Below, piece by piece: positions 11,463 through 23,400 of a stretch of DNA of 64,000 bases. The notes beneath the pieces were generated by a model. That model was not told the origin of the DNA and did no database searches. It saw only the letters and a list, made by a program, of their open reading frames with translations. How positions within the stretch are numbered: the stretch's first letter is position 1; each line of letters starts with the position of its first letter. The stretch is taken from positions 55,663,499-55,727,498 of the forward strand of contig NC_133120.1 in assembly GCF_033568475.1 (NCBI RefSeq), given 5' to 3'. Position numbers and translations under genes: made by a program. Origin of the DNA: Henckelia pumila. Taxonomy: Eukaryota > Streptophyta > Magnoliopsida > Lamiales > Gesneriaceae.

Positions 11463-12254
11463 ATGGGTCCTCGTCGAGTGATAAACAGAAACACACCACC
11501 AGTTATCCCTGCGACCGAGCAAGCTAGCACTGAGGTTGATCAGTTGGATGCTTCAGCGACTCCTATGGAAACCTTGCTGAAGAGGTTTCAGTCGTTCAAT
11601 CCGCCATTGTTGATGGGTTCAGAAAATCCAGTTGACTGTGAGAGTTGGTTGGATGATATGGATCAGTTGTTTGATTCCATTGACTACACAGATGACCGCC
11701 GAATCAGGTTAGTAATTCACCAGCTGCGTGGTGGTGCTAAGAGCTGGTGGATCATGACAAAGGAAGCAATTGAGGGTAGAGGTACAGAGGTTACTTGGAC
11801 TCTTTTTAAATCTGAGTTTTATAAGCGGTTTTTTCCTATCTCGTATCGTAAGGATAAGGGAGCAGAGTTTGCAAATCTGAAGCAAGGGAATCTGAACATT
11901 GAAGAGTACGTGGCTAAGTTCGATAGTCTGTTGCGTTTTGCACCGCTAATTGCCGGAGATGAAGAAGCTAAGGCAGATCAGTTCATCAACGGGTTGAACC
12001 CCGATGTCTTCACGTTGGTTAACACCAACAGGCCTAGCAACTTTGCGGATGCCATGAATTACGCAAAGGGAGCAGAAGCAGGCTTGTGGAGGCAAAGAGG
12101 TAATCAGGGGGCACCTCAGCAGCAGAGGCAGTATCAGAACCAACCATCTCAGTACCAGAATCAGCCACCTCAACATCAGAACCAGCAGCAGAGGTATGAA
12201 GGTGGAAACAGTGGGGGAAACAGAAAGGATCATTACAAGGCAAGAGGTAAATAG
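11463..12254 (+). CDS. Element A1 gag (capsid), ending at in-frame TAG
   Basis: 263 codons from ATG at 11463 (MGPRRVINRN); the frame is open further upstream but relatives also begin at this Met. It contains the retrotransposon-gag capsid domain at about residues 45-200 (SWLDDMDQLF, WWIMTKEAI, FKSEFYKRFF, LKQGNLNIEEYVAKFD) and a Gln/Asn/Tyr-rich tail. Gag assembles the cytoplasmic virus-like particle. The frame stops at TAG 12252-12254, then continues without another stop into the zinc knuckle and pol. At the same codon A2 has CAG and A3 has CAA, so the ancestral protein was one gag-pol reading frame and the TAG is a single C-to-T change specific to A1. Confidence 0.93.
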   Translation: MGPRRVINRNTPPVIPATEQASTEVDQLDASATPMETLLKRFQSFNPPLLMGSENPVDCESWLDDMDQLFDSIDYTDDRRIRLVIHQLRGGAKSWWIMTKEAIEGRGTEVTWTLFKSEFYKRFFPISYRKDKGAEFANLKQGNLNIEEYVAKFDSLLRFAPLIAGDEEAKADQFINGLNPDVFTLVNTNRPSNFADAMNYAKGAEAGLWRQRGNQGAPQQQRQYQNQPSQYQNQPPQHQNQQQRYEGGNSGGNRKDHYKARGK

Positions 12255-15200
12255 TTCAAGAGACAGGGGAACAGTTCGTCTAGTTCCAGTGGTTCGAAGC
12301 AATTCGGTTCAGGACCGAGTTCTGGGTCATCATCCTTGTACTGCAGCAAGTGTGGAGGAAGACACTCACCGGATCATTGTGTGGGAGTCTTCGGCAATTG
12401 TAACACATGTCAGCAACCGGGACACTTCTCTAAAGTGTGCCCTCAACGTAATAGAGATATAGGTCAGATTGGGAGTTCATCTAGACCTGCAGCTCAGCCG
12501 GAGAGGCAGTCGTCTGCAGTGCACTCTTTTCAACCCCAGCAACAGCAGAACAGACAAGGAGGTAGCTCTAGTGCAAATCATCCTCCGAGACAGCAAGCAC
12601 GAGTCTTTGCATTGACAGAGGATCAGGCTCAGGCAGCACCTGACGATGTCATAGCAGGTAACTGTTCGATTTTCGGTCATTCTGCTCATGTCTTGATAGA
12701 TACAGGTGCTTCCCATTCCTTTATCTCTGAGAAATATGTGTTATTGCATGCTTTGCCAACTGAATTGTTGCCTACTGTAGTAGCTGTTACTTCACCTTTG
12801 GGTGGAGGAATTGTTTCTGTCCGACTAGTCAGGAACTGTGAACTTTGTTTTGAGGGAAATTTGTTAAAATTTGACTGTATTGTACTTGGACTGTCAGATT
12901 TTGATTGTATTGTCGGGATAGATGCTTTAACCAAGTACAGGGCGACAGTTGATTGTTTTCTGAAGGTTGTCAGGTTCAGACCTGAAATGGCAGACGAGTG
13001 GAAATTCTTTGGTAAGGGTTCTCGATCTAGAATTCCTTTGATTTCAGTGTTATCTATGACTCGTTTGTTACAGAGAGGTGCAGAAGGATTTTTGGTTTAT
13101 GCGGTTGATGTACTGAAATCTAGCCCAGCTTTGGTTGACTTACCAGTGGTTAGAGATTTTGCTGATGTGTTTCCGGAAGATGTTCCTGGATTGCCACCCA
13201 TTCGAGAAGTCGAATTCAGCATTGACTTAGTGCCAGGTACTCAACCTATTTCAAAAGCTCCTTATCGTATGGCACTTGTTGAATTGAGAGAGTTGAAGGA
13301 GCAGCTTGAGGATTTGATTGCCAAGGGATACATCAGACCTAGTGTATCGCCTTGGGGTGCTCCTGTTCTATTCGTTCGGAAGAAGGATGGTTCTATGCGG
13401 CTCTGTATCGACTACCGCCAATTGAATCAGGCTACAGTTAAGATCAGATATCCTTTACCCCGAATAGATGACTTGTTTGATCAACTGCAGGGTTCTTCTG
13501 TCTACTCTAAGATTGATCTGAGGTCAGGCTACCATCAGCTGAGAGTGCGAGAGGAAGATGTTCCTAAGACCGCATTCAGAACGAGGTATGGTCACTTTGA
13601 GTTTATAGTCATGCCGTTCGGTTTGACTAACACTCCAGCTGTTTTTATGGGTTTGATGAACCGTATCTTTCAGCGTTATTTAGATGAGTTCGTCATTATT
13701 TTCATCGATGATATTCTTATCTACTCGAAGAACCGTACTGACCATGCAGAGCACTTGAGAATTGTCTTGCAGATTTTACGAGTTGAGCAGTTGTTTGCCA
13801 AGCTATCGAAATGCGAATTCTGGTTAGATCGAGTTGTCTTTCTCGGTCATATTATTTCTGAAGATGGGATTTCTGTCGATCCCAGCAAAATCGAAGCGGT
13901 TATGAATTGGCCTAGACCGACATCAGTACCTGAGATCCGAAGCTTCATGGGTTTAGCTGGTTATTACCGTCGTTTCATCGAGGGTTTCTCGTCTATTGCC
14001 AAGCCTATTACCCAGCTGACTCAGAAGAATGCGCCTTTTGTCTGGACTTCAGATTGTGAGGCTAGCTTTGTTGATCTGAAGAGGAGACTGACCAGTGCTC
14101 CAATTCTCTCTATTCCGAAGGGTACTGGAGGTTTCACAGTGTATTGTGATGCTTCTAACCAAGGTTTGGGTTGTGTTCTTATGCAGCATAAGCATGTGAT
14201 AGCGTATGCATCGAGGCAGCTGAAACCGCAAGAGACTCGTTATCCTGTTCATGATCTTGAACTTGCAGCGATTGTATTTGCTTTGAAGATCTGGCGTCAC
14301 TATCTTTATGGTGAGTCTTTCGAGATCTTTTCTGATCATAAGAGTCTTAAGTACTTGTTTTCACAGGCAGAGCTGAATATGAGACAGAGAAGATGGTTAG
14401 ATCTGTTGAAGGATTTTGACTGTGAGATCAAGTATTATCCAGGGAAGTCGAATGCAGTTGCAGATGCCTTGAGCCGAAAGCTTTGTTCTTTATCTCTTTC
14501 AACTATCGGTGTTTCTCAGTTGGTCGATGATTGTTGCACTTCTGGTTTAGAGTTTGAAACAGATAGGGAGACTATCAGAGTGTTTGCTATTCAAGCCAAG
14601 CCGGAGTTGTTTGTTGCAATCAGAGAAGCACAGAAGTCTGAGCCGAGCATTCAGGTTTCAGTAGAGAAAGTCAGAACTGGGCATCAGTCTGAATTCCAGG
14701 TTAGAGATGATGTTTTGTTCGTGAATAATCGTATTGTTGTGCCTGATATTTCGGAGTTGAGACAGCGTATTCTCCGAGAGGCTCATTGCAGTCGGTTTAG
14801 CGTTCATCCTGGAGGTCGTAAGATGTATAACGATCTGAAGAGTCAGTTCTGGTGGAAGAGAATGAAGGACGATGTTGCGAGATTTGTATCTCGGTGTTTG
14901 AATTGTCAGCAAGTGAAAGCAGAGCGGAAGCGACCAGGTGGTCTTTTGCACAGCCTATCTGTTCCTGAATGGAAATGGGATCACATTTCTATGGATTTTG
15001 TCACGAAGCTACCACGATCCGTTCGAGGATGCGATGCTATTTGGGTAGTGATCGACCGATTGACGAAGTCTGCGTGTTTTATTCCGTACAGGATGACGTA
15101 TCGTCATGATCAGATGGCTGAGTTGTATGTTAGCAATGTTGTGAGATTGCATGGTGTGCCGAAGTCGATCGTTTCAGACAGAGATCCTAGATTCACTTCT

Positions 15201-16031
15201 CACTTCTGGCACAGTCTTCAGGGGGCACTTGGTACTCGATTGCATCTGAGTACAGCTTATCATCCTCAGACAGATGGACAGTCAGAGCGGACTATCCAGA
15301 CGTTGGAGGATATGCTGCGAGCGGTAGTGCTAGACTTTGGCACTAGTTGGCAGGATTCTTTGCCTCTTGCCGAGTTTTCTTACAACAACAGCTTCCAAGC
15401 GAGTATCGGTATGGCGCCTTTTGAGGCTTTGTATGGTAGAAAGTGCCGATCTCCATTGTTTTGGGATGAATTGTCCGAGTCACCAGATTTGGGACCGGAG
15501 ATGCTTAGAGATATGGCAGAGCAGGTTAAGATCATTCAGACCAGAATGAAGTCAGCTCAAGATAGACAGGCGAAGTATGCGAATGTCAGACGTCGACCTC
15601 TGAGTTTTGAGCAGGGAGACCGTGTATTCCTTAAGATTTCTCCGTTCAGAGGCACCGTCAGATTCGGTAAGAGAGGAAAGTTATCTCCGAGATTCATCGG
15701 TCCGTACGAAATTCTCGAGAAAATAGGCGATCTTGCCTACAGACTTGCACTTCCTCCGTCTTTATCTGGTATTCACGACGTTTTTCACGTCTCTATGCTG
15801 CGAAAGTATCAACCAGATATTTCTCATATCCTTCAGCCTGACGAAGCCGAGTTAGACGATACCCTGAGCTATTTTGAGCGACCGATTCAGATCCTTGATC
15901 ACAAAGAAAAGCAACTCAGAACCAAGTTGATTCCATTGGTGAAAGTGCAGTGGAGCCGTCACGGCATCGAGGAAGCGACTTGGGAGACAGAATCTGACAT
16001 GAGACAGCGATTTTCGGAGTTATTCGGATGA
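12255..16031 (+). CDS. Element A1 pol: zinc knuckle-PR-RT-RH-IN-chromodomain
   Basis: Open frame directly after the TAG; residues below count from the codon at 12336. Zinc knuckle [14 protein letters not shown] at about 22-35 with a second Cys/His cluster before it; aspartic protease [11 protein letters not shown] at 121-131; reverse transcriptase with Asp394 and FIDD at 456-459; RNase H Asp605, Glu642, Asp667, Asp710; integrase zinc site His817/His824/Cys854/Cys857 and catalytic Asp887, Asp948, Glu984 with 35 residues between the last two; a GPY/F module (FIGPYEIL) near 1120; and a chromodomain-like end ([14 protein letters not shown]). All key residues are present. Expression needs readthrough of the TAG, reinitiation, or help in trans. 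It copies element RNA in particles and inserts the cDNA in the nucleus. Confidence 0.95.
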   Translation, partial: FKRQGNSSSSSSGSKQFGSGPSSGSSSLYCSKCGGRHSPDHCVGVFGNCNTCQQPGHFSKVCPQRNRDIGQIGSSSRPAAQPERQSSAVHSFQPQQQQNRQGGSSSANHPPRQQARVFALTEDQAQAAPDDVIAGNCSIFGHSAHVLIDTGASHSFISEKYVLLHALPTELLPTVVAVTSPLGGGIVSVRLVRNCELCFEGNLLKFDCIVLGLSDFDCIVGIDALTKYRATVDCFLKVVRFRPEMADEWKFFGKGSRSRIPLISVLSMTRLLQRGAEGFLVYAVDVLKSSPALVDLPVVRDFADVFPEDVPGLPPIREVEFSIDLVPGTQPISKAPYRMALVELRELKEQLEDLIAKGYIRPSVSPWGAPVLFVRKKDGSMRLCIDYRQLNQATVKIRYPLPRIDDLFDQLQGSSVYSKIDLRSGYHQLRVREEDVPKTAFRTRYGHFEFIVMPFGLTNTPAVFMGLMNRIFQRYLDEFVIIFIDDILIYSKNRTDHAEHLRIVLQILRVEQLFAKLSKCEFWLDRVVFLGHIISEDGISVDPSKIEAVMNWPRPTSVPEIRSFMGLAGYYRRFIEGFSSIAKPITQLTQKNAPFVWTSDCEASFVDLKRRLTSAPILSIPKGTGGFTVYCDASNQGLGCVLMQHKHVIAYASRQLKPQETRYPVHDLELAAIVFALKIWRHYLYGESFEIFSDHKSLKYLFSQAELNMRQRRWLDLLKDFDCEIKYYPGKSNAVADALSRKLCSLSLSTIGVSQLVDDCCTSGLEFETDRETIRVFAIQAKPELFVAIREAQKSEPSIQVSVEKVRTGHQSEFQVRDDVLFVNNRIVVPDISELRQRILREAHCSRFSVHPGGRKMYNDLKSQFWWKRMKDDVARFVSRCLNCQQVKAERKRPGGLLHSLSVPEWKWDHISMDFVTKLPRSVRGCDAIWVVIDRLTKSACFIPYRMTYRHDQMAELYVSNVVRLHGVPKSIVSDRDPRFTSHFWHSLQGALGTRLHLSTAYHPQTDGQSERTIQTLEDMLRAVVLDFGTSWQDSLPLAEFSYNNSFQASIGMAPFEALYGRKCRSPLFWDELSESPDLGPEMLRDMAEQVKIIQTRMKSAQDRQAKYANVRRRPLSFEQGDRVFLKISPFRGTVRFGKRGKLSPRFIGPYEILEKIGDLAYRLALPPSLSGIHDVFHVSMLRKYQPDISHILQPDEAELDDTLSYFERPIQILDHKEKQLRTKLIPLVKVQWSRHGIEEATWETESDMRQRFSELFG

Positions 16032-16115
16032 CGTGAGTTCTTCTTACTGTCTTTAGTTCATTATTCTATCTTATGAGTTATGGTTCTTGTGGATTCGAGG
16101 ACGAAATCTCTTCTT

Positions 16116-16128
16116 AGTGGGGGATAAT
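16116..16128 (+). other. Element A1 polypurine tract
   Basis: AGTGGGGGATAAT lies immediately before the 3' LTR TG, the expected site for plus-strand DNA priming. Reverse-complement equivalents precede the LTRs of A2 (ATTCTCCCCC at 20360) and A3 (TTTCTCCCCC at about 33104). Confidence 0.85.
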
Positions 16129-18057
16129 TGTAACGCCCCGTTTTTATCTTAAATGAGTTTATTTGAGTTAATCGGAGATTGCAGAGTTCACGAGCCGACT
16201 TGATTTTGATCAGGGTCCTTTTTGCAAATTTTGGAAATTTCAGGGACTAAAATGCAAATAGGGGATTTAATATATTATCTACACTTAGATATTTATTTTG
16301 GAAGCCTCATCTTCCTCCTCCCAACCGTGAGCATCCATTGAAGCGCCTCTTTGGACTTTCAAGCTTCTAGATTTCAGTCCGAGCACGATCCGACCGTTGA
16401 AATTTATTTCTGAAGGCAGATTATCGATCACTGCAGCGAGAGCTCCGTTATATCGTAAGTTTTTCTACGATCGGATACATTCTAGTTTTTGGATGTTGTT
16501 AGAATTGTTTGAGATTCGAGTATGTTGTTCTCTACAGAGTTCTGATCGTTTATTATCTGTCGGTTTTGAATTAGAGCGACGTTCGGAATTGTTATGATTT
16601 TTTGGAAGCCATTTTCGAAAATGTGGATTTTTAGATTGGTGGGTTTGCTTTGTTATTGTTGTTTTGGGCATTGATATGAGTTGATATCGGTATTGAACTG
16701 CTGTCTGCATTTCCGGTTTGTTCAGTTTATAGCCGTTATGCCGTCGGTTTGAGTTTTGGGTTTTCGAATCGTTTTTGTATTGATTGAAGTCTTGGTGTGT
16801 GAGTGATCGTGGTTGTTGATCAACTCTTGAATTCTTACAGATTCGTTGGAGTTTGTCGAGCCCTGTGTTAGCAGCATTGTTCGTCGAGAGTTGGACGAAG
16901 AACGGTATAAAGAGTTTTCCTTGAACCGTTGCCTTGTTGTTGTTAGATTGTGTAGTTGTTTATACAATCTCTTTTGTAGCTTATCCAGAGTTGGAGCTAC
17001 TGCATTGAAAGGTAAAAGCAGTCATCGCAGCGGGATAGCATACTCGGGACTGTGGTTCTCGAGTTTTCCCTTTTGAAATCACGTACTTGCTTCTACACTT
17101 GTTCTAGCATGAGGAACTTGTGTTTTGTTTGATTGTTTTGGCTTATGTTTTATGTTTCTGTTATGCATTCATCTTGAGCCAATCTTGTTTTCAGCGGGCA
17201 GAACCGCCCTTTTTGTTTAGACGTTTGGGAACTATGATTGAGTGGCCCAGGTCGTAGTCGTTTCATCTGGTGCTAGCATACTCATTATAGTTGCTCAAAG
17301 TCTAGAGGAGTGAGATACGTGGCACCACCTCGATTGGGAGAGTCGGTGAGTTGTTACGTGATCTTACCCTCGGGATCCCAAAGGCACAGCTGCAATCCCT
17401 CGTTATCAGATTTAATATCCCTGTTTAAAGACATGCATTCATTACGATGTTATTGATTTTGTTATTGTATTGAAAGCATGTTTTGTTACTTGTATTACTT
17501 GTTATGTTGCTTTTACTGGGAATGTCGTTCTCACCGGTTATCCGGTTGTTGCTTTGTTTTGTATGTGTACTTGGCAACAGGTGGGGTAGGAACAAGTCAG
17601 AAGAGGCATGGTTAGCTTCGAGGGCAAGTAGTAGAAGTGAGACTCGGTTTAGAAGTCGAATTAGCATGTTTATCTAGTTTAAAATTGGAGCATGTTAGAA
17701 CTCGAACTTGATATGTTTTGTATTCGAACTCTTTCTTGTAATTGAATACTTCGTTGTTGAAAAGTGTTAGTTGGATCATGTCGGAGCCTTTCCGGGTGTT
17801 GGATTGCACTTTTGGAGCCTTATTTTGAGCTAAAACAGCAGGCCATGCGCGCCCGCGCCTGGTGAGGAGCGCCCGCGCGTTCTGCTCCCTTTCTCGGAGG
17901 CCCGGGCAGCTCTGTATGAGCGCCCGCACCTCGGGTGGCGCGCCCGCGCGTCACCCTGTGTAAAAAAAAAAAAAAAAAAACTTTGCTTTTAATCTTAGAT
18001 CTTGTATGCGTTATTATTGTTATTCTGAGATTAGATGATTAGAATCGAGGTCTCACA
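16129..18057 (+). mobile_element. Element A1 3' LTR
   Basis: 1,929 bp, nearly identical to 9233-11159. Differences seen include T/C near 16191, G/T near 17141, C/T near 17195, A/G near 17266, T/C near 17587, a small change in the GC block (GTATGAGC for GTATGCGC) and A-tract length. The right TSD CTCGA follows at 18058-18062. Confidence 0.95.
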
Positions 18058-18062
18058 CTCGA

Positions 18063-18280
18063 GGAAGACTCAGATTCTCGAGTTTCCTAATAAATTACAT
18101 ACGTGCATGAATGAGTGCTATTACTTGAATTGGTTGATTTTCGACATTATATGAAAGAAATGAGTATACATATATGATCTTGGTTGATGTATTTGATATT
18201 TATACTTGATTTAATAGCAAGGTATATGCTTACTTGCTTAACTCGATGATTATCGATTGTATGTTCATGATTAGAATATA
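18063..18280 (+). mobile_element. Element B 3' LTR, part 2 of 3
   Basis: Unique continuation of B's LTR between A1 and A2. Its last ~65 bases (AGCAAGGTATATGC onward) match 2777-2840 of B's 5' LTR, which shows that both LTRs belong to one element. Confidence 0.85.
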
Positions 18281-20360
18281 TGTGAGACCTCGGTTCTAAA
18301 CAACTAATCTCGTATTAAACAACAATTAAGCATACAAAATCCAAGACTAAATGTAAAAGAAATTTTTTTTTAAAAAAAATGGGTGCGCTCGGTCTGCTAA
18401 AAACTGCAGACCGGGCGCCTCCAACTATTCAGCCTACTGTTCTTCTCAACAGGGGTCGCGCTCGGTCTGCTAAAAACAGCAGATCGAGCGCGGCCAAAAC
18501 AGCAAACCTGTTGCCTTGCTCGAAAGGGGGGTGCGCTCGGTCTACTAAAAACTGCAGACCGTGCGCCCCCTGCTGCAAAACCAAAAACAGAGCAGAAACC
18601 TCAGGAACTCAATTCCAAAACAATCTAACACATTCAAATCATAATCATGCATTACAAACGCAGTTCCTCCAAATAATACATGAAGTTTTAGAGTTGATCA
18701 ACCACTCAAAAAGATAGAACATGAATCGATTCTAGCTATTACAATCCGAATACAAAACATAACAAGTTTGAATTCTAACATGCCTCTAAACATAAAACTA
18801 GGTTGGCATGCATATTCAACTTCTAAACCGAGTCCCACTGCTATCTATCAGACTTGATGCTAACCAGGTCTTCGCTGACTTGATCCTGCCCCTCCTGTTG
18901 TTAAGTACACATACAAAATAAAGCAACAGCCGGATAACTCCGGTGAGAAAAATATTCCCAGTAAAAGCAACATAACAAGCAATACATGTATTATAACAAC
19001 AACATTCTTTCAAGACAACATAATAAAATCAAACTAATGATATGCATGTCTTTAAAGTAGGGATATCAATTTTGATAAACAAGGGGTTGCTGCTCTGATT
19101 TTGGGATCCCGAGGATGAGATCACGTAACGACTCAGCGACTCTCACAATCGAGGTGGTGCCACGTATCCCACTCCCCTAGACTTTGGTGCGACTATAAGG
19201 AGTATGTTGACACTAGGTGAACCTCTACACCCAGGCCACTCACAGTATAGCCCCCAAAACGTCTAAACAAAAAAGGTTGTTCTGCCCGCTGAAATCAAAG
19301 GTTTGGCTCAATATGAATGCATAAGAAAACATAAAGCATTAAACCATATAATAAAACTTAATCAACAACAAAATACAAGTTCCACATACTAGAACAAGTA
19401 TTGATGCAAGTATGTGATTTTAAGGGAAACTCGTGAACCAACTGTCCCGAGTATGCTATCCCGCTAACGATGACTGCTTTTACCTTTAAATGCAATAGCT
19501 CCAACTCTGGATAAGCTACAATAAAAGGTTATATCAGAAACTATACAACCTAACAACAACAATGGCTCAAGGTAATCTCTTTACCGTTCTTCGTCCAATC
19601 TCTTCGACGATCCAATGCTGTCAACACCGGGCTCGACAACTCCAAACGAATCTGTATGGAGACAAAAGATGATCAACAACGACGATCAAACTCAATAGCA
19701 ACGTTTCAACAACTCAAAACGGTTCAAGTTCCCCAAAACTCAAACCGACGGCATAACGGCTATAAATTGAACAAACCGGAAATGTAGACAGCAGTGTATC
19801 AACGATACTAACTCATAACAATGCTAATACAAAAAAAATAATACAAACCCATCAAATCTCAACTCCAATTTTTCGAATAAACTTCCAAAAATCATAACAA
19901 TTCCGAACGACGCTCTATTTCAAAATCGACAGATAATAAACGATCAGAACTCTGCCAAGAACAACATACTCAAAAATCAATCGATTCTAACAACATCCGA
20001 AAAATAGAATGAGTCTGATCGTAGAAAAACTTACGATATAACGAAGCTCTCGCTGCAGTGATCGCTAATCTGCCTTCAGAAATAAATTCTAACGGCCGGA
20101 TCGAGCTCGGGAAGAAATCTGGAAGCTTGGAACTCAAAGGAGGCGGCTCTAATGGAGGAGAGGCATGCAAGGGAGAAGATGGAGGAGTCAAGAGGTCAAA
20201 CCAGGAGTAGATAATATATTAAACTCTAATTTTGCACTTTAGTCCCTGAAATTTCCAAAATTTTCAAAATAGACCCTGATCAAAATCAAGTAGGCTCTTG
20301 AACTCTGTAATCTCCGATTAACTCAAATAAACTCAATTAAGATAAAAACAAGGCGTTACA
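18281..20360 (-). mobile_element. Element A2 3' LTR
   Basis: About 2.08 kb. Sequence is clearly A-family but diverged from A1. Its U5-proximal GC block is not the A1 direct-repeat type; instead it holds three hairpins with 8-base loops: 18385-18418, 18458-18491 and 18533-18566. The conserved block AACCGACGGCATAACGGC lies near 19743-19760. Confidence 0.9.
18385..18566. repeat. Three hairpin modules in the A2 LTR
   Basis: Each module is GCGCTCGGTCTGC (or a near copy), then an 8-base loop TAAAAAC(T/A), then the complementary arm: 18385-18397/18406-18418; 18458-18470/18479-18491; 18533-18545/18554-18566. Mismatches are mostly compatible with G-U pairs. The modules are about 73-75 bp apart. Confidence 0.85.
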
Positions 20361-20458
20361 ATTCTCCCCCTCTAAGAAGAGATTTCTTCCTCGAAATCAA
20401 TAAGAATCACAACTCATAAGATAGAATAAAGAATTAAAGACAGTAAGAAGAACTCACG

Positions 20459-23400
20459 TCATCCGAATAACTCAGAAAAACGTTGTCTCATGTCGGATTC
20501 TGTCTCCCAAGTCGCTTCCTCGACTCCGTGGCGGTTCCACTGCACTTTCACCAACGGAATCAACTTGGTTCTGAGTTGCTTCTCCTTTCGATCAAGGATC
20601 TGAATCGGTCGCTCAAAGTAGTTTAGAGTCTCGTCTAACTCGGCTTCGTCAGGCTGAAGAATATGAGATGGATCTGGTTGGTACTTCCGCAGCATAGAGA
20701 CGTGAAAAACATCGCGAATACCAGATAAATACGAAGGAAGTGCAAGTCTGTAGGCAAGATCGCCTAACTTCTCGAGAATCTCGTACGGCCCGATGAATCT
20801 CGGAGATAACTTTCTTCTCTTAACAAATCTGACAGTGCCTCCAAAAGGATAAATCTTAAGGAATACTCGGTCTCCCTGCTCAAAACTCAGAGGTCTACGT
20901 CTGACATTCGCATACTTTGCCTGCCTATCCTGAGCTAACTTCATTCTCGTCTGAATGATCTTTACTTGCTCTGTCATATCTCTAAGCATATCTGGTCCCA
21001 AATCCGGTGACTTAGACAAATCATCCCAAAACAACAGAGATCGGCACTTCTTGCCGTACAATGCCTCAAAAGGCGCCATACCGATACTCGCTTAGAAGCT
21101 GTTGTTGTAAGAAAATTCAACAAGAGGCAAAGAATCTTGCCAACTAGTGCCAAAGTTTAGCACTACCGCTCGCAGCATATCCTCTAACGTCTGGATAGTC
21201 CGCTCTGACTGTCCATCGGTCTGAGGATGATAAGCTGTACTCATATGTAATCGGGTTCCAAGTGCCTCCTGCAGACTGTGCCAAAAGTGCGAAGTGAATC
21301 TAGGATCTCGGTCTGAAACAATCGACTTCGGCACACCATGCAATCTCACAACATTGCTAACATATAACTCAGTCATCTGATCGTGATGATACGTCATCCT
21401 GTAAGGAATGAAACAAGCAGACTTCGTCAATTGGTCGATCACTACCCAAATAGTATCGCATCCTCGAACAGATCGCGGTAGCTTCGTGAAAAAATCCATA
21501 GAAATGTGATCCTATTTCCATTCAGGAACAGATTGACTGTGCAACAGACCACCCGGTCGCTTCCTTTCTGCTTTCACTTGCTGACAGTTCAAACATTGAG
21601 ATACAAACCTCGCAACATCGCTCTTCATTCTCTTCCACCAGAACTGGTTCTTCAGATCGTTATAAATCTTACGGCCTTCAGGGTGAACACTGAACCAACT
21701 ACAATGAGCCTTTCGGAGAATACTCTGTCTCAACTACGAAATATCAGGTACAACAATACGATTATTCACAAACAAAACGTCATCTCTAACCTGGAATTCA
21801 GACTGATGCCCAGATATGACTTTTTCTTCTGAAACCTGAATGCTCGGATCAGATTTCTGTGCTTCTTTGATCGATACAAATAACTCTGGCTTGGCTTGAA
21901 TAGCACATACTCTGATAATCTTCCTATCTGATTCAAACTCCAGACCAGAAGTGCAACAATCATCGATCAACTGAGAAACACCGATAGTAAAAAGAGATAA
22001 AGAACAAAGCTTTCAGCTCAAGGCATCTGCAACTGCATTCGACTTTCCCGGATAATAATTGATTTCACGGTCGAAATCCTTCAACAGATCTAACCATCTT
22101 CTCTGTCTCATATTCAGCTCTGCCTGTGAAAACAAGTACTTAAGACTCTTATGATCAGAAAAGATCTCGAAAGACTCACCATAAAGATAGTGACGCCAGA
22201 TCTTCAAAGCAAATACGATCGCAGCTAGTTCAAGATCATGAACCAGATAACGAGTCTTGTGCGGCTTCAGCTGCCTCGATGCATACGCTATCACGTGCTT
22301 ATGCTGCAAAAGAACACAACCCAAACCTCGGTTAGATTCATCACAATAGACTATGAAACCTCCAGTACTTTTCGGAATAGAAAGAATCGGAGCACTGGTC
22401 AGTCTTCTCTTCAGATCAACAAAGCTAGCCTCACAATCTGCAGTCCAGATAAAAGGCGCATTTTTTTGTGTCAGCTGGGTAATTGGCTTGGCAATAGATG
22501 AGAAACCCTCGATGAATCGGCGATAATAACCTGCTAAACCCATAAAGCTTCGGATCTCAGGTACTGAAGTCGGTCTAGGCCAATTCATAACAGCTTCAAT
22601 ATTGATGGGATCGACAGAAATCCCATCTCTAGAGATAATGTGACCGAGAAAGACAACTCGATCTATCCAAAACTCACACTTAGATTGCTTGGCAAACAAC
22701 TGCTCAACTCGCAAAATCTGCAAGACGGTCCTTAAATGCTCTACATGGTCAGTACGGTTCTTCGAGTAGATAAGAATATCATCGATGAAGATAATAACAA
22801 ACTCCTCTAAAAAGCGCTGAAAGATACGGTTCATCAAACCCATAAAAACCGCTGGAGCTTAGTCAAACCGAACGGCATGACTATAAACTCAAAATGACCA
22901 TACCTCGTTTTGAATGTGGTCTTAGGAACATCTTCCTCTTGCACTCTCAGCTGGTGATAACCTGACCTCAGATCAATTTTCGAATAGACAGAAGAACCTT
23001 GCACCTGATCAAAAAGGTCATCTATTTGGGGTGAAGGATACATGTTCTTGACTGTAGCCTGATTCAGTTGACGGTAGTCAATACAGAGCCGCACAGAATG
23101 ATCCTTCTTCAGATCAACAAAGCTAGCCTCACAATCTGCAGTCCAGATAAAAGGCGCATTTTTTTGTGTCAGCTGGGTAATCGGCTTGGCAATAGATGAG
23201 AAACCCTCGATGAATCGGCGATAATAACCTGCTAAACCCATAAAGCTTCGGATCTCAGGTACTAAAGTCGGTCTAGGCCAATTCATAACCGCTTCAATAT
23301 TGATGGGATCGACAGAAATCCCATCTCTAGAGATAATGTGACCGAGAAAGACAACTCGATCTATCCAAAACTCACACTTAGATTGCTTGGCAAACAACTG

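Larger units (their letters stand above)
9233..18057 (+). mobile_element. Element A1: young, near-intact Tekay-like gypsy retrotransposon
   Basis: An 8.8-kb element with LTRs 9233-11159 and 16129-18057 (TGTAACG...TCTCACA), perfect 5-bp TSD CTCGA (9228-9232 and 18058-18062), primer-binding site, gag, pol and polypurine tract. By eye the LTRs differ at only about eight to ten positions plus short indels, so insertion was recent. Domain order PR-RT-RH-IN with a C-terminal chromodomain-like end places it in the chromoviruses, most like Tekay/Del. The only obvious coding defect is a TAG at 12252-12254. It is inserted in element B's 3' LTR. Confidence 0.95.

Noticed and set aside
11946..12302. 118-codon minus-strand frame opposite A1 gag
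   Set aside because: A shadow of the gag/zinc-linker codons on the other strand; composition mirrors the Gln/Ser-rich linker.
12255..16031. Possible endogenous plant pararetrovirus (caulimovirus)
   Set aside because: Integrase, LTRs, chromodomain-like end and TSD define a Ty3/gypsy retrotransposon; caulimoviruses lack integrase and LTRs.
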